A DNA stretch of 64,000 nt from positions 7,434,953 to 7,498,952 of the forward strand of contig CM066913.1 of assembly GCA_033964015.1 (NCBI GenBank), given 5' to 3'. Source of the DNA: Scolanthus callimorphus (Eukaryota > Cnidaria > Anthozoa > Actiniaria > Edwardsiidae). Positions 47,666-58,727 of the stretch are shown here, in pieces. The notes under the pieces are model-generated. The model had not been told where the DNA came from. It searched no databases and saw only the letters and a list, made by a program, of their open reading frames with translations. The position numbers and the translations under genes are program-made. The stretch's first letter is position 1, and every line of letters begins with the position of its first letter.

Positions 47666-48628
47666 GCAGAGCCCAAACTCCGAAAGATTCTGAAGCGCCG
47701 CTTTGCCGAAACTTTATAAATAATTTACCCTGACAAAATACCATTACAACCATGGAGATGAGGAGAGAGTGGGAAGTCCAATGAAATAAACCTAATTATA
47801 CCACACAAAAGGTGTACTTCTCCCCAAAACTCAGAAAAGGCATGCTCGAGGGGACGAGACGCTAAGAACTCTCGCGGATTCCGCCGGACCCTCGAGTATG
47901 CAGAAAAGAGACAAAAAATTCAACAAAGGAAATTTTGAACAATAATAACAAGAACGAGAAGTACACCAATACAGGTACATTAAGGTCAGAAACGATGAAA
48001 ATTGTTTTCTAATCAATAGCAGAGGATCAAGTAAGCAAAGGTAACAAGTAAACAATTTCAGAAAAGACTTGAATATACACGCGAGAAACCAAACCAGGAT
48101 TTCAACAGCTAGCCGTCCGCAACCCCGGAATACCCCGTCCGAGGACAGAGCAATGAAGAGTATTAGATAACTCCTCCGGGGAAGCCGAGGCAACCTATTG
48201 AGAAACCTGAGTCAAGCAACCTAAATAAGGTGTGGCGAAAACAAAAGAAAACTAAACAAAAAAGGTAGCCTCGGCTACCCCGGAGAGCGAGAGAATGGAA
48301 CAAAACAATTCCTTGCAAAAGAGAACACCGAGCTATTAAATATCCATCTTCTGTTATATCACTATAACGATTGAAATAGCTCATTAAAATCGTATTTAAA
48401 CGCGTTGACACCCTCAAATTAAGTGATGAATAGTCAAGACAAAAATTGAGGAAGATGATAAAATCTCTGAGCTTTTGCAAAATTGAATAAGCATGATGAG
48501 AATAAGGAACAATAACAAAATTCGCTTGGCTGAACTCATAACACATTCACCTTTCTTTGTGTATAATCAGAATGCAAGAATTACTTTCGGTATTGGCTAA
48601 ATACTTTTATTTTGCCTTTGCCAGATAA
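47666..48628. other. No gene recognised
   Basis: Two overlapping minus-strand frames (47831-48193 and 48163-48546) of 120-127 codons show no domain and no conserved motif. They are not annotated as genes. Confidence 0.4.
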
Positions 48629-49222
48629 TTAGAGCGGAACAAATTCGCTGGTGGCTGAACTAATTCGCCTGCCAAACTTTCATGTAAGAGAAATAATTTT
48701 AGAGCAGAACAAATTCGCTGGTGGCTGAACTAATTCGCCTGCCAAACTTTCATGTAAGAGAAATAATTTTAGAGCAGAACAAATTCGCTGGTGGCTGAAC
48801 TAATTCGCCTGCCAAACTTTCATGTAAGAGAAATAATTTTAGAGCAGAACAAATTCGCTGGTGGCTGAACTAATTCGCCTGCCAAACTTTCATGTAAGAG
48901 AAATAATTTTAGAGCAGAACAAATTCGCTGGTGGCTGAACTAATTCGCCTGCCAAACTTTCATGTAAGAGAAATAATTTTAGAGCAGAACAAATTCGCTG
49001 GTGGCTGAACTAATTCGCCTGCCAAACTTTCATGTAAGAGAAATAATAATTCGCTGGGGGCTGAACTAATTCGCCTGACAAACTTCCATTTAAGAGAAAT
49101 AATTTTAGAGCAGAACAAATTCGCTGGTGGCTGAACTAATTCGCCTGCCAAACTTTCATGTAAGAGAAATAATTTACAGCAGAACAAATTCGCTGGTGGC
49201 TGAACTAATTCGCCTGCCAAAC
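48629..49222. repeat. 70-bp minisatellite, nine copies
   Basis: The unit contains AACAAATTCGCTGGTGGCTG followed by aactaattcgcctgccaaac and ttcatgtaagagaaataatt. The first six copies are spaced exactly 70 bases (48641, 48711, 48781, 48851, 48921, 48991) and are almost identical; the last three are diverged and one is shortened. Within each unit, aattcgc-ctgaactaattcgcc is partly self-complementary. Confidence 0.95.
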
Positions 49223-49553
49223 TGTAGGTATCCCAGGTCCAACGCCTATTATATACCAAACGTAGCGGCAACAATTTGCCCAGGTCTAACGCCTATGCCG
49301 AACGTATCTGGTCAACACATGACTGTTAACATGCGAAACACAATCGTTAGATTCACCGCCTTCACCAAACCAGACGCAAGTAAAACACTAAATGTTCCTA
49401 CAGGGCGAGAAAACATCCGCAAGAATGAACACAGTTCAGCTTGGCCAAACTGAATAGACGACAATAATTCCAGGAGCAAAAGAACTTATGGTTCCAAGGT
49501 TCCAAGCGGAGCTGTAGACCTGTAAGAGAATACAAACCACAAATTTAGCATAA

Positions 49554-49781
49554 AGCCTGGTGCACACTAGCGACATAACGACATAAGGACGTTATGTTGC
49601 AACGAAAAAAGTACGGGAAAATAATTGAAACAATTAATATTTTCCATGGATCTTCATTAGATTACTTCACCAAAGCAATCTTATGTTATTTTTTGACGAC
49701 TTCAACTTCTTGAAACCACTACGAAATTTTGTTCGCGTGACATTTTTCTTATGTCGTTATGTCGCAAGTGTGCACCAGGCT
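49554..49781. mobile_element. Harbinger-like MITE (AGCCTGGTGCACACTAGCGA family), complete
   Basis: Inverted ends AGCCTGGTGCACACTAGCGA and complement, extending about 32 bases, flanked by TAA (49551-49553 and 49782-49784). A damaged copy is at 44289-44497. Confidence 0.9.
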
Positions 49782-49784
49782 TAA

Positions 49785-50507
49785 CTGAACAGCGCGAAAA
49801 GAAATTCAAAGGCGATAAAAACACACAAAATCAAACTGCTGAATAACGAAAATCTTGAACGCTGCAAAGGGGAGGAAAGCGATAGGAGGCGACGAGAAGA
49901 ATGATGTAGACTTTAATTCTTGACGGAGGAAGGAGAGTTGAGTCAGTTGAACGGCGAGGCCAGAGCAGAGGAGGTCTTCTCAGCACGAGGACTAAAGGCA
50001 ACTGACAATTATGCTAATGAGTTGATATCCTATATAGGCACTGTTGGTCCCAAGTGAGAATAGTAGCCTGAAGTCGAGTCTACCATTGATAAATGTCAAT
50101 CAATGAATTGTTTGGTCAACGGTAGACTCGACTTCAGGCTACAATTCCAATTGAGGAACTGTGAAGAGGACTATTTCAGTATTTACTGAATTTCCATAAA
50201 AATATCACATTCAACATTAGCAAGACTTCCATTCAATTGTCTAAATTACTATTAATATCCATTCAGTTTTTACCAAATAAATTCCAAAAGTTGCTTCATC
50301 GGGTCTTGGCCTTGGGTCTGTTTACAGGCAGACCAGGGAGGCGAATTATTAGTAAATAAAGTTGCATTATTACCTTTAAATGCCTCCTGAGTTGTGTCTC
50401 GGGGATTAAATAAGAACCTTTGGAGCTGGTTCCAGCCTCCCCACAGTTTGTAAACATTTCATGGTCACTATTATTACAAACTGCGATTACCTAACTTTCA
50501 TCCTTTC
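49785..50507. other. No gene recognised; palindrome at 50065-50142
   Basis: A small foldback element (GTAGCCTGAAGTCGAGTCTACC and complement, 50065-50142) is inserted in a copy of the repeat also seen at 46970-47470. No coding sequence. Confidence 0.65.
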
Positions 50508-50878
50508 CATTGTTCTTGTACACTAAAATGGCTGCTAGTTAGATTTAAATACAGTAACCTACAGTGGTAGAATACCAAGTAGATCAATATAATGTGCTAG
50601 ACCATTGCACACAGAGTTCTACAGCATGTACTCTATGGGGATTTCCAGGGCACACTAAGCAATTATTTGACTAATTGTTGCTACTAAAAAGTGTTACCAG
50701 AAACATATAACTCACTTATATGTTTCTGGTGTTACTGGTAGTGTATGCAGTATTTTGACCAATTTTAAGAACACCTTAAGAACATTTTCAGCCTGATTTT
50801 GCAGAAAACACCATATGTACAAGAACAAAATCAGCCTGAATCCCCAAAACACCTGTTCTTTTATGCAGGTTTTTACTG
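50508..50878. mobile_element. Tc1/mariner-like MITE (CAGTAAAAACCCGC family), copy 2
   Basis: Inverted copy of the element at 37574-38011: right end ttttatgcaggtttttactg followed by TA. The left end is degenerate. Confidence 0.72.
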
Positions 50879-51548
50879 TACCCAATTTGGAAGTCCATAG
50901 TGAGTTGAATTTTCCCTGTCGTTCAACTGATGAATCCATACTTTGGTGCAGTTCTTTATGCTTTATTTGGTTCGTGAACTCGAAACAGAAATGGCGGCCC
51001 TTGTGTCGAAGATGAAGTAGAGGGATCAAATACAAACTCCTTTGACACAGCACTTACAAGAACAATCCTTTAAAAGGTGCAATTTAAAGACACAAGTTGT
51101 ACGAGTTCGCCTGAGGAACGCTGCTGCAGTTTAGCCCAGTTCTCAGACCGAAGGCCATGATATGACCGAACAATAAGATTTTCCTTCGTTTCCTGCAAAT
51201 TTTTCCATTGTTTGATACAAAAATTTAAATGTCACGTGATCATTTGGATTGATCCAAACAGCCAGACCACAGGTGGCCCAAGTTCAGTGTTTGTACTTTG
51301 TGGTGTCCAGATCCCTTTTCTGTTGGCCGCGCGTGACGGTTCGTCGATATTTTTCTGTACGATCTACAACATAGTCAAAAAATGTGTTCAAAAACTAAGT
51401 TAAGTAAAAAATATCGTATAAAAGTTACTTGTTTATGTTGTGGGATTCTTCAACATTGTTCACGTGAAATCTGGGGCGAATTCAAGCATGTTTAGGGTGT
51501 TTTTTCGCTTTTCAACGAGAACTGCCCTCTTTAAGGAGAAAAAGGACA
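50879..51548. other. No gene recognised
   Basis: Only short frames without motifs on either strand. Confidence 0.4.
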
Positions 51549-51558
51549 GGAAGCCCGA

Positions 51559-53143
51559 GGGTGTCAGAAAAACGAAGACCCCCATGAAATGTGACTGTAC
51601 TCGTGTTCCTGCCCTCTGCTCTTCGTGATTTCATGTAATTTTAGCAAACATGGACGAACTAACTTGGGATCTTCGTTTTTCCAACGGGAAAAAAAAACGA
51701 AGACCCCCTCTTCGTTTTTCCAATCGGAAAAACGAAGACCCCATGAAATAATGACTGTACTCACGCTCAGGTCATCGGATTGACTGTATTACAGCATTTT
51801 GCTTGCTTTTCTATCGTGCAAATCGAGTAATTTGTCGATCGGTTGGCTCTGTTTTTCGATCGCTGTTATTTACTGGGGCCCGCAATCAATGAACAGCGGT
51901 TTTATTTCCACAGGGAGTCGAAAAGAGGCGGGAAAATAACAACAACAAGGAACATTCGCCATATTTTGATTTCAGTAACTATTCTATCCTCTCTCTTTGT
52001 CATTCGGGCTGCTCGCCGTGATTTAGGAAACTCTAGGGTGCTCGCCGTGATTTAAGAAACCCTTGGCGCATTATTGGAGAAAAATTATTTTAGGGTCTTC
52101 GTTTTTCCCATCGGAAAAACGAAGACCCTCGTATATTTTCTTTACTAAGCGTGTTTTTGACTCCAGTAACTATTTTATCCTCCCTTTTAGTCATTCAGGC
52201 TGCTTGCTGTGATCGGGAAACTCTAGGCTGCTCGCCATGATTTATTTTTTCCAATAATGCGCAAAGAGTTTCCTAAATCACGACCCGGATGTCTAAGAGA
52301 GAGCATAGAATAGTTTAAATACTAAAGTAAAAAACAAGCCAGTATTTAAGAAAATATACGAGGGTTTTCGTTTTTCCGATGGGAAAAACGAAGACCCTAA
52401 AATAATTTTTCTCCAACAATGCGCCAAGGGTTTCTTAAATCCCGGCGAGCACCCTAGAGTTTCCTAAATCACGGCGAGCAGCCCGAATGACAAAGAGAGA
52501 GGATAGGATAGTTACTTAAGTCAAAATCACGCTTAGTAAAGAAAATACACGAGGATCTTCGTTTTTCCGATGGGAAAATTAAAAACGAAGACCCTAAAAT
52601 AACTTTTCTCCAATAATGCGCCAAGGGTTTCTTAAATCACGGCGAGCACCTAAATCGCGGCGAGCAGCCCGAATGACAAAGAGAGAGGATAGAATAGTTA
52701 CTGAAATCAAAATATGGCGAATGTTCTTCTTGTTGTTGTTATTTTCCCGCCTCTTTTCGACTCCCTGTGGAAATAAAACCGCTGTTCATTTATTGCGGGC
52801 CCCAGTAAATAACAGCGATCGAAAAATAGAGCCAACCGATCGACAAATTACTCGATTTGCACGATAGAAAATCAAGCAAAATGCTGTAATACAGTCAATC
52901 CGATGACCTGAGCGTGAGTACAGTCATTATTTCATGGGGTCTTCGTTTTTCCCGTTGGAAAAACGAAGATCCCAAGTTAGTTCGTCCATGTTTGCTAAAA
53001 TTACATGAAATCACGAAGAGCAGAGGGCAGGAACACGAGTACAGTCACATTTCATGGGGGTCTTCGTTTTTCCTTTTGGAAAAACGAAGAGGCCTGTTAG
53101 GTCTTCCATCTTCGTTTTTCCCATCTTCGTTTTTCCGACACCC
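51559..53143. mobile_element. MuDR-like foldback element, 1.6-kb palindrome with hairpin modules
   Basis: The ends GGGTGTCAGAAAAACGAAG and complement (cgtttttccgacaccc) are flanked by the 10-bp direct repeat GGAAGCCCGA (51549-51558 and 53144-53153). The arms mirror each other around about 52250, including gcgatcgaaaa-type and gccgtgatttaggaaac blocks. The right arm contains an extra tandem copy of a ~190-base segment (about 52370-52560). Short hairpins of the form GGTCTTCGTTTTTCC...GGAAAAACGAAGACC occur at least six times. No protein is encoded. Confidence 0.88.
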
Positions 53144-53166
53144 GGAAGCCCGAGTAACAATAGATC

Positions 53167-55471
53167 CAATCCACGATTCCGGAAAAGATGGCGCCGCGCG
53201 CGGCATTCTGGGAAAATGTACCAAATTGGCACAAGATCAAGACAAAAAAGATGGCTGGAAGGTCACACGTGCCGTGCGAAACGACCGCAGAAAAATTCAC
53301 TTTGTTCGTTATTCGGGAATCAGGATGAAAAAATTATAAGTAGTTACTGCCACGTATAAACAAAAGTGAGAATGAACACTAACTATACACACATCGGCAT
53401 AAGTCTGGCCTAGACGGAACGCTAGCACAGTCTATTACCCGTGCAGTTCGGCAATAACTCGGCTGGTAAGCCGCAATAGAAGGCGAATGTCGCGCCGCCC
53501 CTTCTGAAACTGTGTGGTGAAAACGAATGAGGGTCTAATCCGATATTAGCCAAAGCAGTAATGATTAACAAATTACTTCCTCCCATTAACCACAAGATGC
53601 TGATGTTTGGGGTAAATAAGTTTATTGACAAGCAGAAAACATATAAACACATTACAGAGCTGTCAATAAACTGAATAAAAGCCCAAAAATACCCAAACAG
53701 AAGTAAATCAAGAAAAATAAAAATAATAAAAAAATAATAATAAAAATAAAATCCGAGAAAATTGACCATTGGCGTGCATTAGAAAAGATGGAAAGAGGAT
53801 ATGAATATAACTGGTGTTCTAAGGCAATTGGCTTAGTTTATGAACTGTGAGTAGTGTTCTATGATAAACAAAAGACAAGTCCAAAGATAAATTTAGTGAA
53901 AAAAGCGTAGATATTGAGAAGAAATATGCTTCTTTGTAGTGGCGCAATTTTTTTCACGGTCCCTTTTCGAGAAAACAAAACTCCTTGTAAATGCTAAAAC
54001 CCTCTTAACAGTAGCACATCACCTCAACCAATCTCCTTCAAAATCAATCATAATAACGACAAATAAACATACCCTATGTCTGATGCTTAACATTCATGAT
54101 ATTGAAGTTTATGATAATAAAAACAAATGCACACTACTCTGCTTTTCATAGCGCACTGTGATAAATTTCAGAAACAACGGATCAACTGTTCAAGTAGTCC
54201 CTTTAATTATTGTTATGAAAATACGAGAAAGTCGTGTCAAAATACGGGAATGCCATGTCATATATTAAAAGAAGAAGAACCATGTTTAAGGAATGGATTT
54301 GAACACGCTTTCAATCAACATAGAGCGCATTACCATTAGGGTGAGAACGATAAAGCACGTCCCACTTTAGAATCGAACATGCTCTTAAAAGCCGGAAAGA
54401 GTGCTGAAATTACCTGAAGGCATTTAGCAAAATACGTCTTATTGCTGAGGAAATTTCTAGAACACCTTTAGAAATGCTTTCTGACATTTTTGGATACAGT
54501 TTTTTCAAGATAAATTTCTAATTTCACTAAATGAAAAACCAGTTGTGCGAAGTCACATGATGTATTTATTTATGACTAAGTTCTTTTACTTCATTTTGAA
54601 AACATTATTTGTTAGAAAATAAGGCTTACAAGTTTTGAAAAAATACTAAAACAAATATGAATAAAAAATTAATAAGAAAAATTGCAGATCGATTTTGTTT
54701 TTGGTAAGTTCTGGGGGTGCTACGTTTGAATCCCTCATGCACGGTGCGCCGCCGTTTTTAGTGAATTCGAATTTTGATTTTCGATAACAATTTGATCGGA
54801 CCAGTACTTTGCTATTACGGCAAACAATTATTCTCAAAGGACTACACAACCCTATATACCTTTTAACTTTCACCTCTAGTCTTACTTGGCCAGTTTTGTA
54901 TTTAGAGGGTCTTAGATTGAATAAATACAGCAAATCGAACTGCAAACAGGCCATTCAATTCGCCTACTTTACGCAAAAAATACTTCGAACGCTGGCCTAT
55001 CTGAAAGTACGTTTGCCGTATTTTTCTCTGAATACTTTCGGCTTTCCAAAATTTAACTAGAGAAATGGTTTCTTTAAGGTACCTAAATCATTGACATTGA
55101 ATCATTAGTGGAACGGGCAACGGAAAAGTGTAGAATGAACTAATTTTGGCAGATCTACATCAACTGGAAAGTCAAAATTTGACTTCCCTCGAAAGCACAC
55201 GTTGACACAACTTATACATGGTTTTGGCAATATTTCCATCCCAAATCCAGTTCAAAATTCCCTCCTTTGAATATGGATTCCTTTAAGAGCGTGTTTCCCT
55301 TCATATTTTACCAACCCTATTCCCTAATAACGAACAAAGTGAATTTTTCTGCGGTAGTTTCGCACGGCACGTTTAACCTTTCAGCCATCTTTTTTGTCTT
55401 GACCTTGAGTCAATTGGTACATTTTCCCAGAATGCCGCGCGCGGCGCCATCTTTTCCGGAATCGTGGATTG
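53167..55471. mobile_element. TIR element with promoter-like arms
   Basis: Inverted arms of about 160 bases: left 53167-53327 starts CAATCCACGATTCCGGAAAAG; right 55317-55471 is the complement. The arms contain ggaaaagatggcgccgcgcg. Between them lies a tyrosine-recombinase fragment. No clear target duplication. Confidence 0.75.
53422..53600 (-). pseudogene. Tyrosine recombinase C-terminal fragment
   Basis: The minus strand encodes ANIGLDPHSFSPHSFRRGGATFAFYCGLPAELLP, here noted in parts: GLDPHSFSPHSFRRGGATFA followed by FYCGLPAELLP, then a premature stop. H-x-x-R with the surrounding HSFRRGGA sequence is the conserved box of the tyrosine-recombinase/integrase fold found in Crypton-, DIRS- and related mobile elements. 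The catalytic tyrosine region and upstream catalytic arginine are missing, so this is a dead fragment. Frame upstream of about 53600 is unrelated A/T-rich sequence. Confidence 0.7.
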
Positions 55472-56032
55472 AAAACAAATCGCAAAGGTTCCCGGTGGAC
55501 TATAGGCCTTTAATGGTGAAGCCGGCTGCATGAACCTTGATATAACAAATTTATATGAATGAATTTGAATCACATTTCCATTTCACTCGTCCCTTTGGGA
55601 ATACAGATAATAGATAGCGGTCGTATCCGGCCGATATTTTCGAAAACGGATACTTTTTTCTCCGTTTGTTTTCGGGCTCAAAAACGGAGATTTTCGAAAG
55701 CGCTCTCCGAGAACCATTAAAACAAGACTCAGGGTAATAATTTCCATGCTACAATTCTGCCAAAATCAGGCTTTTATTTGTATCCGGAGAATTTCATCAG
55801 GTACATCTGTATTGTCAGCAGTGACGAACTCCGGGGTTTTCAGCGATAAAAAACACCATCCTACCGCCTACAAGTGTCACGGGCGTGAGTATTTTGTTTT
55901 GCAACTGCCCATGATAGTCCTTAGTTTGTACTAGACCTTATACTCCTAAATCCCTTGCATGCGGTTGCCACACCATTTACAATGGGTCAAACCATTTCAA
56001 TCAGTTATGGCCAGTTTTAGACGTCGAAGCTA
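55472..56032. other. No gene recognised
   Basis: Short inverted block ttttcgaaaacggatac/ttttcgaaagcgctctc around 55635-55710 may be another small element. Nothing else is supported. Confidence 0.4.
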
Positions 56033-57165
56033 GTTTCCCTTTCGTAAACCATCGTTGTCTTTTAGAACGGTCGTTGCCATTTCTTTCAACGGTCGATGCC
56101 TTTTCAGAAGTCGTTGCCATTTCTGATCCCTTGGGATAATTCATATAGCTTCGTTCTATAGATGCTAATGAAAGATAGTACAAATCCACTTCAAAAGCAC
56201 CTCCAACCCAGCGAATTCACTCGTAGCGCACTGGTTAGGGTTTGGGTTAGTAATCGGTTTACCGGTTAGGGTAAGGGTTCTAACAGGGTAGAATTTATAT
56301 ACGGTTTTTTTTTCCTTTTACGTGCCATCCAAAAGGCAACGATGGTTTACGAAAGGGAAAATTGCGACGTAGAACCTAATTCTGGTCGCTCTAAATGTCA
56401 ATTTCCGGACGGTGTAAGTTGCAGGGTGCAGGGTGGGTTTTATAAAAATACCTTTAAACATTGGAACTTTGAGAAATACACACGAGCCGAAAAAATCCTG
56501 AAAGTGCTTGGTCCTTCATCGTTGGCGTTTCTTTTAACATTCCTTTAACGTAACAAAATAAAAGTCCCTCACGTGCTTCTGAGTTTCAATGCCATATATT
56601 CCTAATTAGCCAGTTGAAAAGTGCCAAGCGCCCCTCTCTTATTTCATCTTCTGTCGTTTAGCGGAAAAGCCTGACATTCGCATTCAAAACTTATCGGAAA
56701 ACTTAATTTACCGGGATCGATAGAGCGTGTCTCAATGGTCTTGGGAACTTCACGGTAGTTATCGGGCCCCAGAATAATAATAATCCAGACAAGTTAGCTT
56801 TTTGTCGCGCGTCTGGTATTTCACGTGTTCGAGAGACACCTAAGCCCGCTCGAGCCCGCTACTATAGAGATTTTGATGGATTTGACCATTGACGCGGTGT
56901 TCCTGTTATTGTTATTTTAGACAACACTGGCGATTAGCAGAACAGCATTCTCAGGATACTTCACGCTGTACTTGCACGGAAAGTTTAGTAATACAACATT
57001 TGGGGATTTTTTCGGCTCGTACGGGGCGTGTGTGTGTTTTACCGGATTGAAAAAACGCAAAGTTCTAATATTCTAATTTATATAGTTGTATTTATTTGTT
57101 TTACAATACCCACCCTGTACTCTGCACCCTGCAACTTACACCGTCCGTCAATTTCCCATTGTTTA
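56033..57165. repeat. Two overlapping inverted-repeat pairs
   Basis: Pair 1: tttccctttcgtaaaccatcg (about 56035-56060) and its complement (about 56339-56361). Pair 2: gacggtgtaagttgcagggtg (about 56408-56430) and its complement (about 57122-57147). Between the arms of pair 1 is a short ggttagggt-rich stretch (56230-56272). Confidence 0.7.
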
Positions 57166-58727
57166 GCTATTGTCTTGCATTAGGAACGGCACCATCTGCC
57201 AACGCCGCGCTAAAGTACAATTTTGAATCCTTCCAGCGCTCCTAAAATCAGGGCTGTGATCTCCATTCGCCAGACAGGTTATATTAACCTCATCAAATCA
57301 CTCGTATCGAAATAACTTGTTTTTACTGGCTAATAAACCCAGTCAATTTAACGAGACAGAATTAAGTTCGACGTTGACGAAATCGGTATCATTTGAGCCG
57401 CGCCAAGTGAAAAGGGCCCGAGAAAAATGCAAAAGAAGTTCAGAATTCCCATACAAAACCTTATAAAATTGGAAATTATCTGCTTTCAGTTGCCGTGCGA
57501 AAATTGGAATACCAATATGCTCAGTGTTTAGATACATAAAGTCGCTACCTCACTTAGCACTTAAAAAAAAAACAGACAAAATTCGCTTGGCGAGGCCCAT
57601 ATGTCAAAATGGAGACGTTTTGCTGTTTACCCATGAATTTTCGAATCCGCAATATAACTATCACAGACGGGGGTCACATCCGGCCCTGGAGACGCAACTA
57701 GCGCTTCATTGCCCCTTCAATTACTTCCTTTGCTCGCACTGAAAACGTCTTAGAGATAATCAGAGGAATTTAGGAAACACGGATTTTCTTTCAGTGGCAT
57801 CTGCTATACCGGTAATCCTGTACCCTCCCTCTGCCCTATCTTTTTCTTGTCTGACACATACGCCACTTTTCCCAAATTTTTTCCACGTATGATAGAGCAA
57901 AATAAGGCCGAATTCATACCTCATGCTAACATCTACTTGTCTTTTTAGGCAATGCGATAGGATCACCTTTGATTCAGACGTTGATTTAAATGCGCCGCGC
58001 GCTCCCAATGAGTAAAACCTGGTAAAACACCATAATACATGCCGCTTTCCTTTGGCCTACGGTATAATATCTGAAACAGCGTCGAGCTTGTACCGTGCGG
58101 CACGATTTACCTTATCGAGTCAACTTCGAATACAAATTGCCTCGACTGTCGAATATAAATTGCCGCGGCTGTCGAATATAAATTGCCGAGACTGGACGAG
58201 CTTAATCGGATTCAGACGTCGCGCTGTTCATGTGAAAAACACAACACACTTAGTTCGACACGACGTTAGCGCGACGTATGAATTGAGCCTTCTTATAATA
58301 TGCATCCTTCCTTTCCATTCTTAGCGTTTTTCTCGAAATAGTACAGAACCCAAAATTGCACCCGTCACTGCCAATGCGACAAAACATACATTTCTCGTTG
58401 ATTTTTAGATATAGTGGAAAGAAGTGGCGACCAACTGCCAGGTAACCAAATTTCTTTATCTGGCGAACACTATGACCGGACCGGATAAAAACGTTAAATT
58501 TCGAACTCTGTGTTAAACGATAACCCTGGTCAATAATATACCAAAATATGAAATAAAAATATAAAAAATTGTAAAAGAACAATTTTCCTAATAAAATATG
58601 AGGTTGAAACGGTGTACAAAAGAGGCAGCCTCTTTAGTAACAACTTTAGTCCACTGTGCATGATTGTAGCTGTGTTGTCACGATGGTTAAGGTTTCTCTG
58701 CAACTCCTCTGTACATTTGTCGGGTGG
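57166..58727. other. 3' flank of EIF4E3, no gene recognised
   Basis: A ~23-base unit (cgaatataaattgccgnggctgt) is tandemly repeated three times at about 58127-58196. No poly-A signal for EIF4E3 could be assigned with confidence. Confidence 0.5.

Noticed and set aside
47831..48546. Two overlapping minus-strand frames of 120-127 codons
   Set aside because: Low-complexity hydrophobic composition, no motifs, and no splice or start context; likely chance frames.
48629..49222. Regular 70-bp array as a CRISPR
   Set aside because: The whole unit is repeated with no variable spacers, and the DNA is plainly eukaryotic; it is a minisatellite.
56226..56272. Interstitial telomere repeat
   Set aside because: Only four irregular TTAGGG-like units; too degenerate to call as telomeric sequence.
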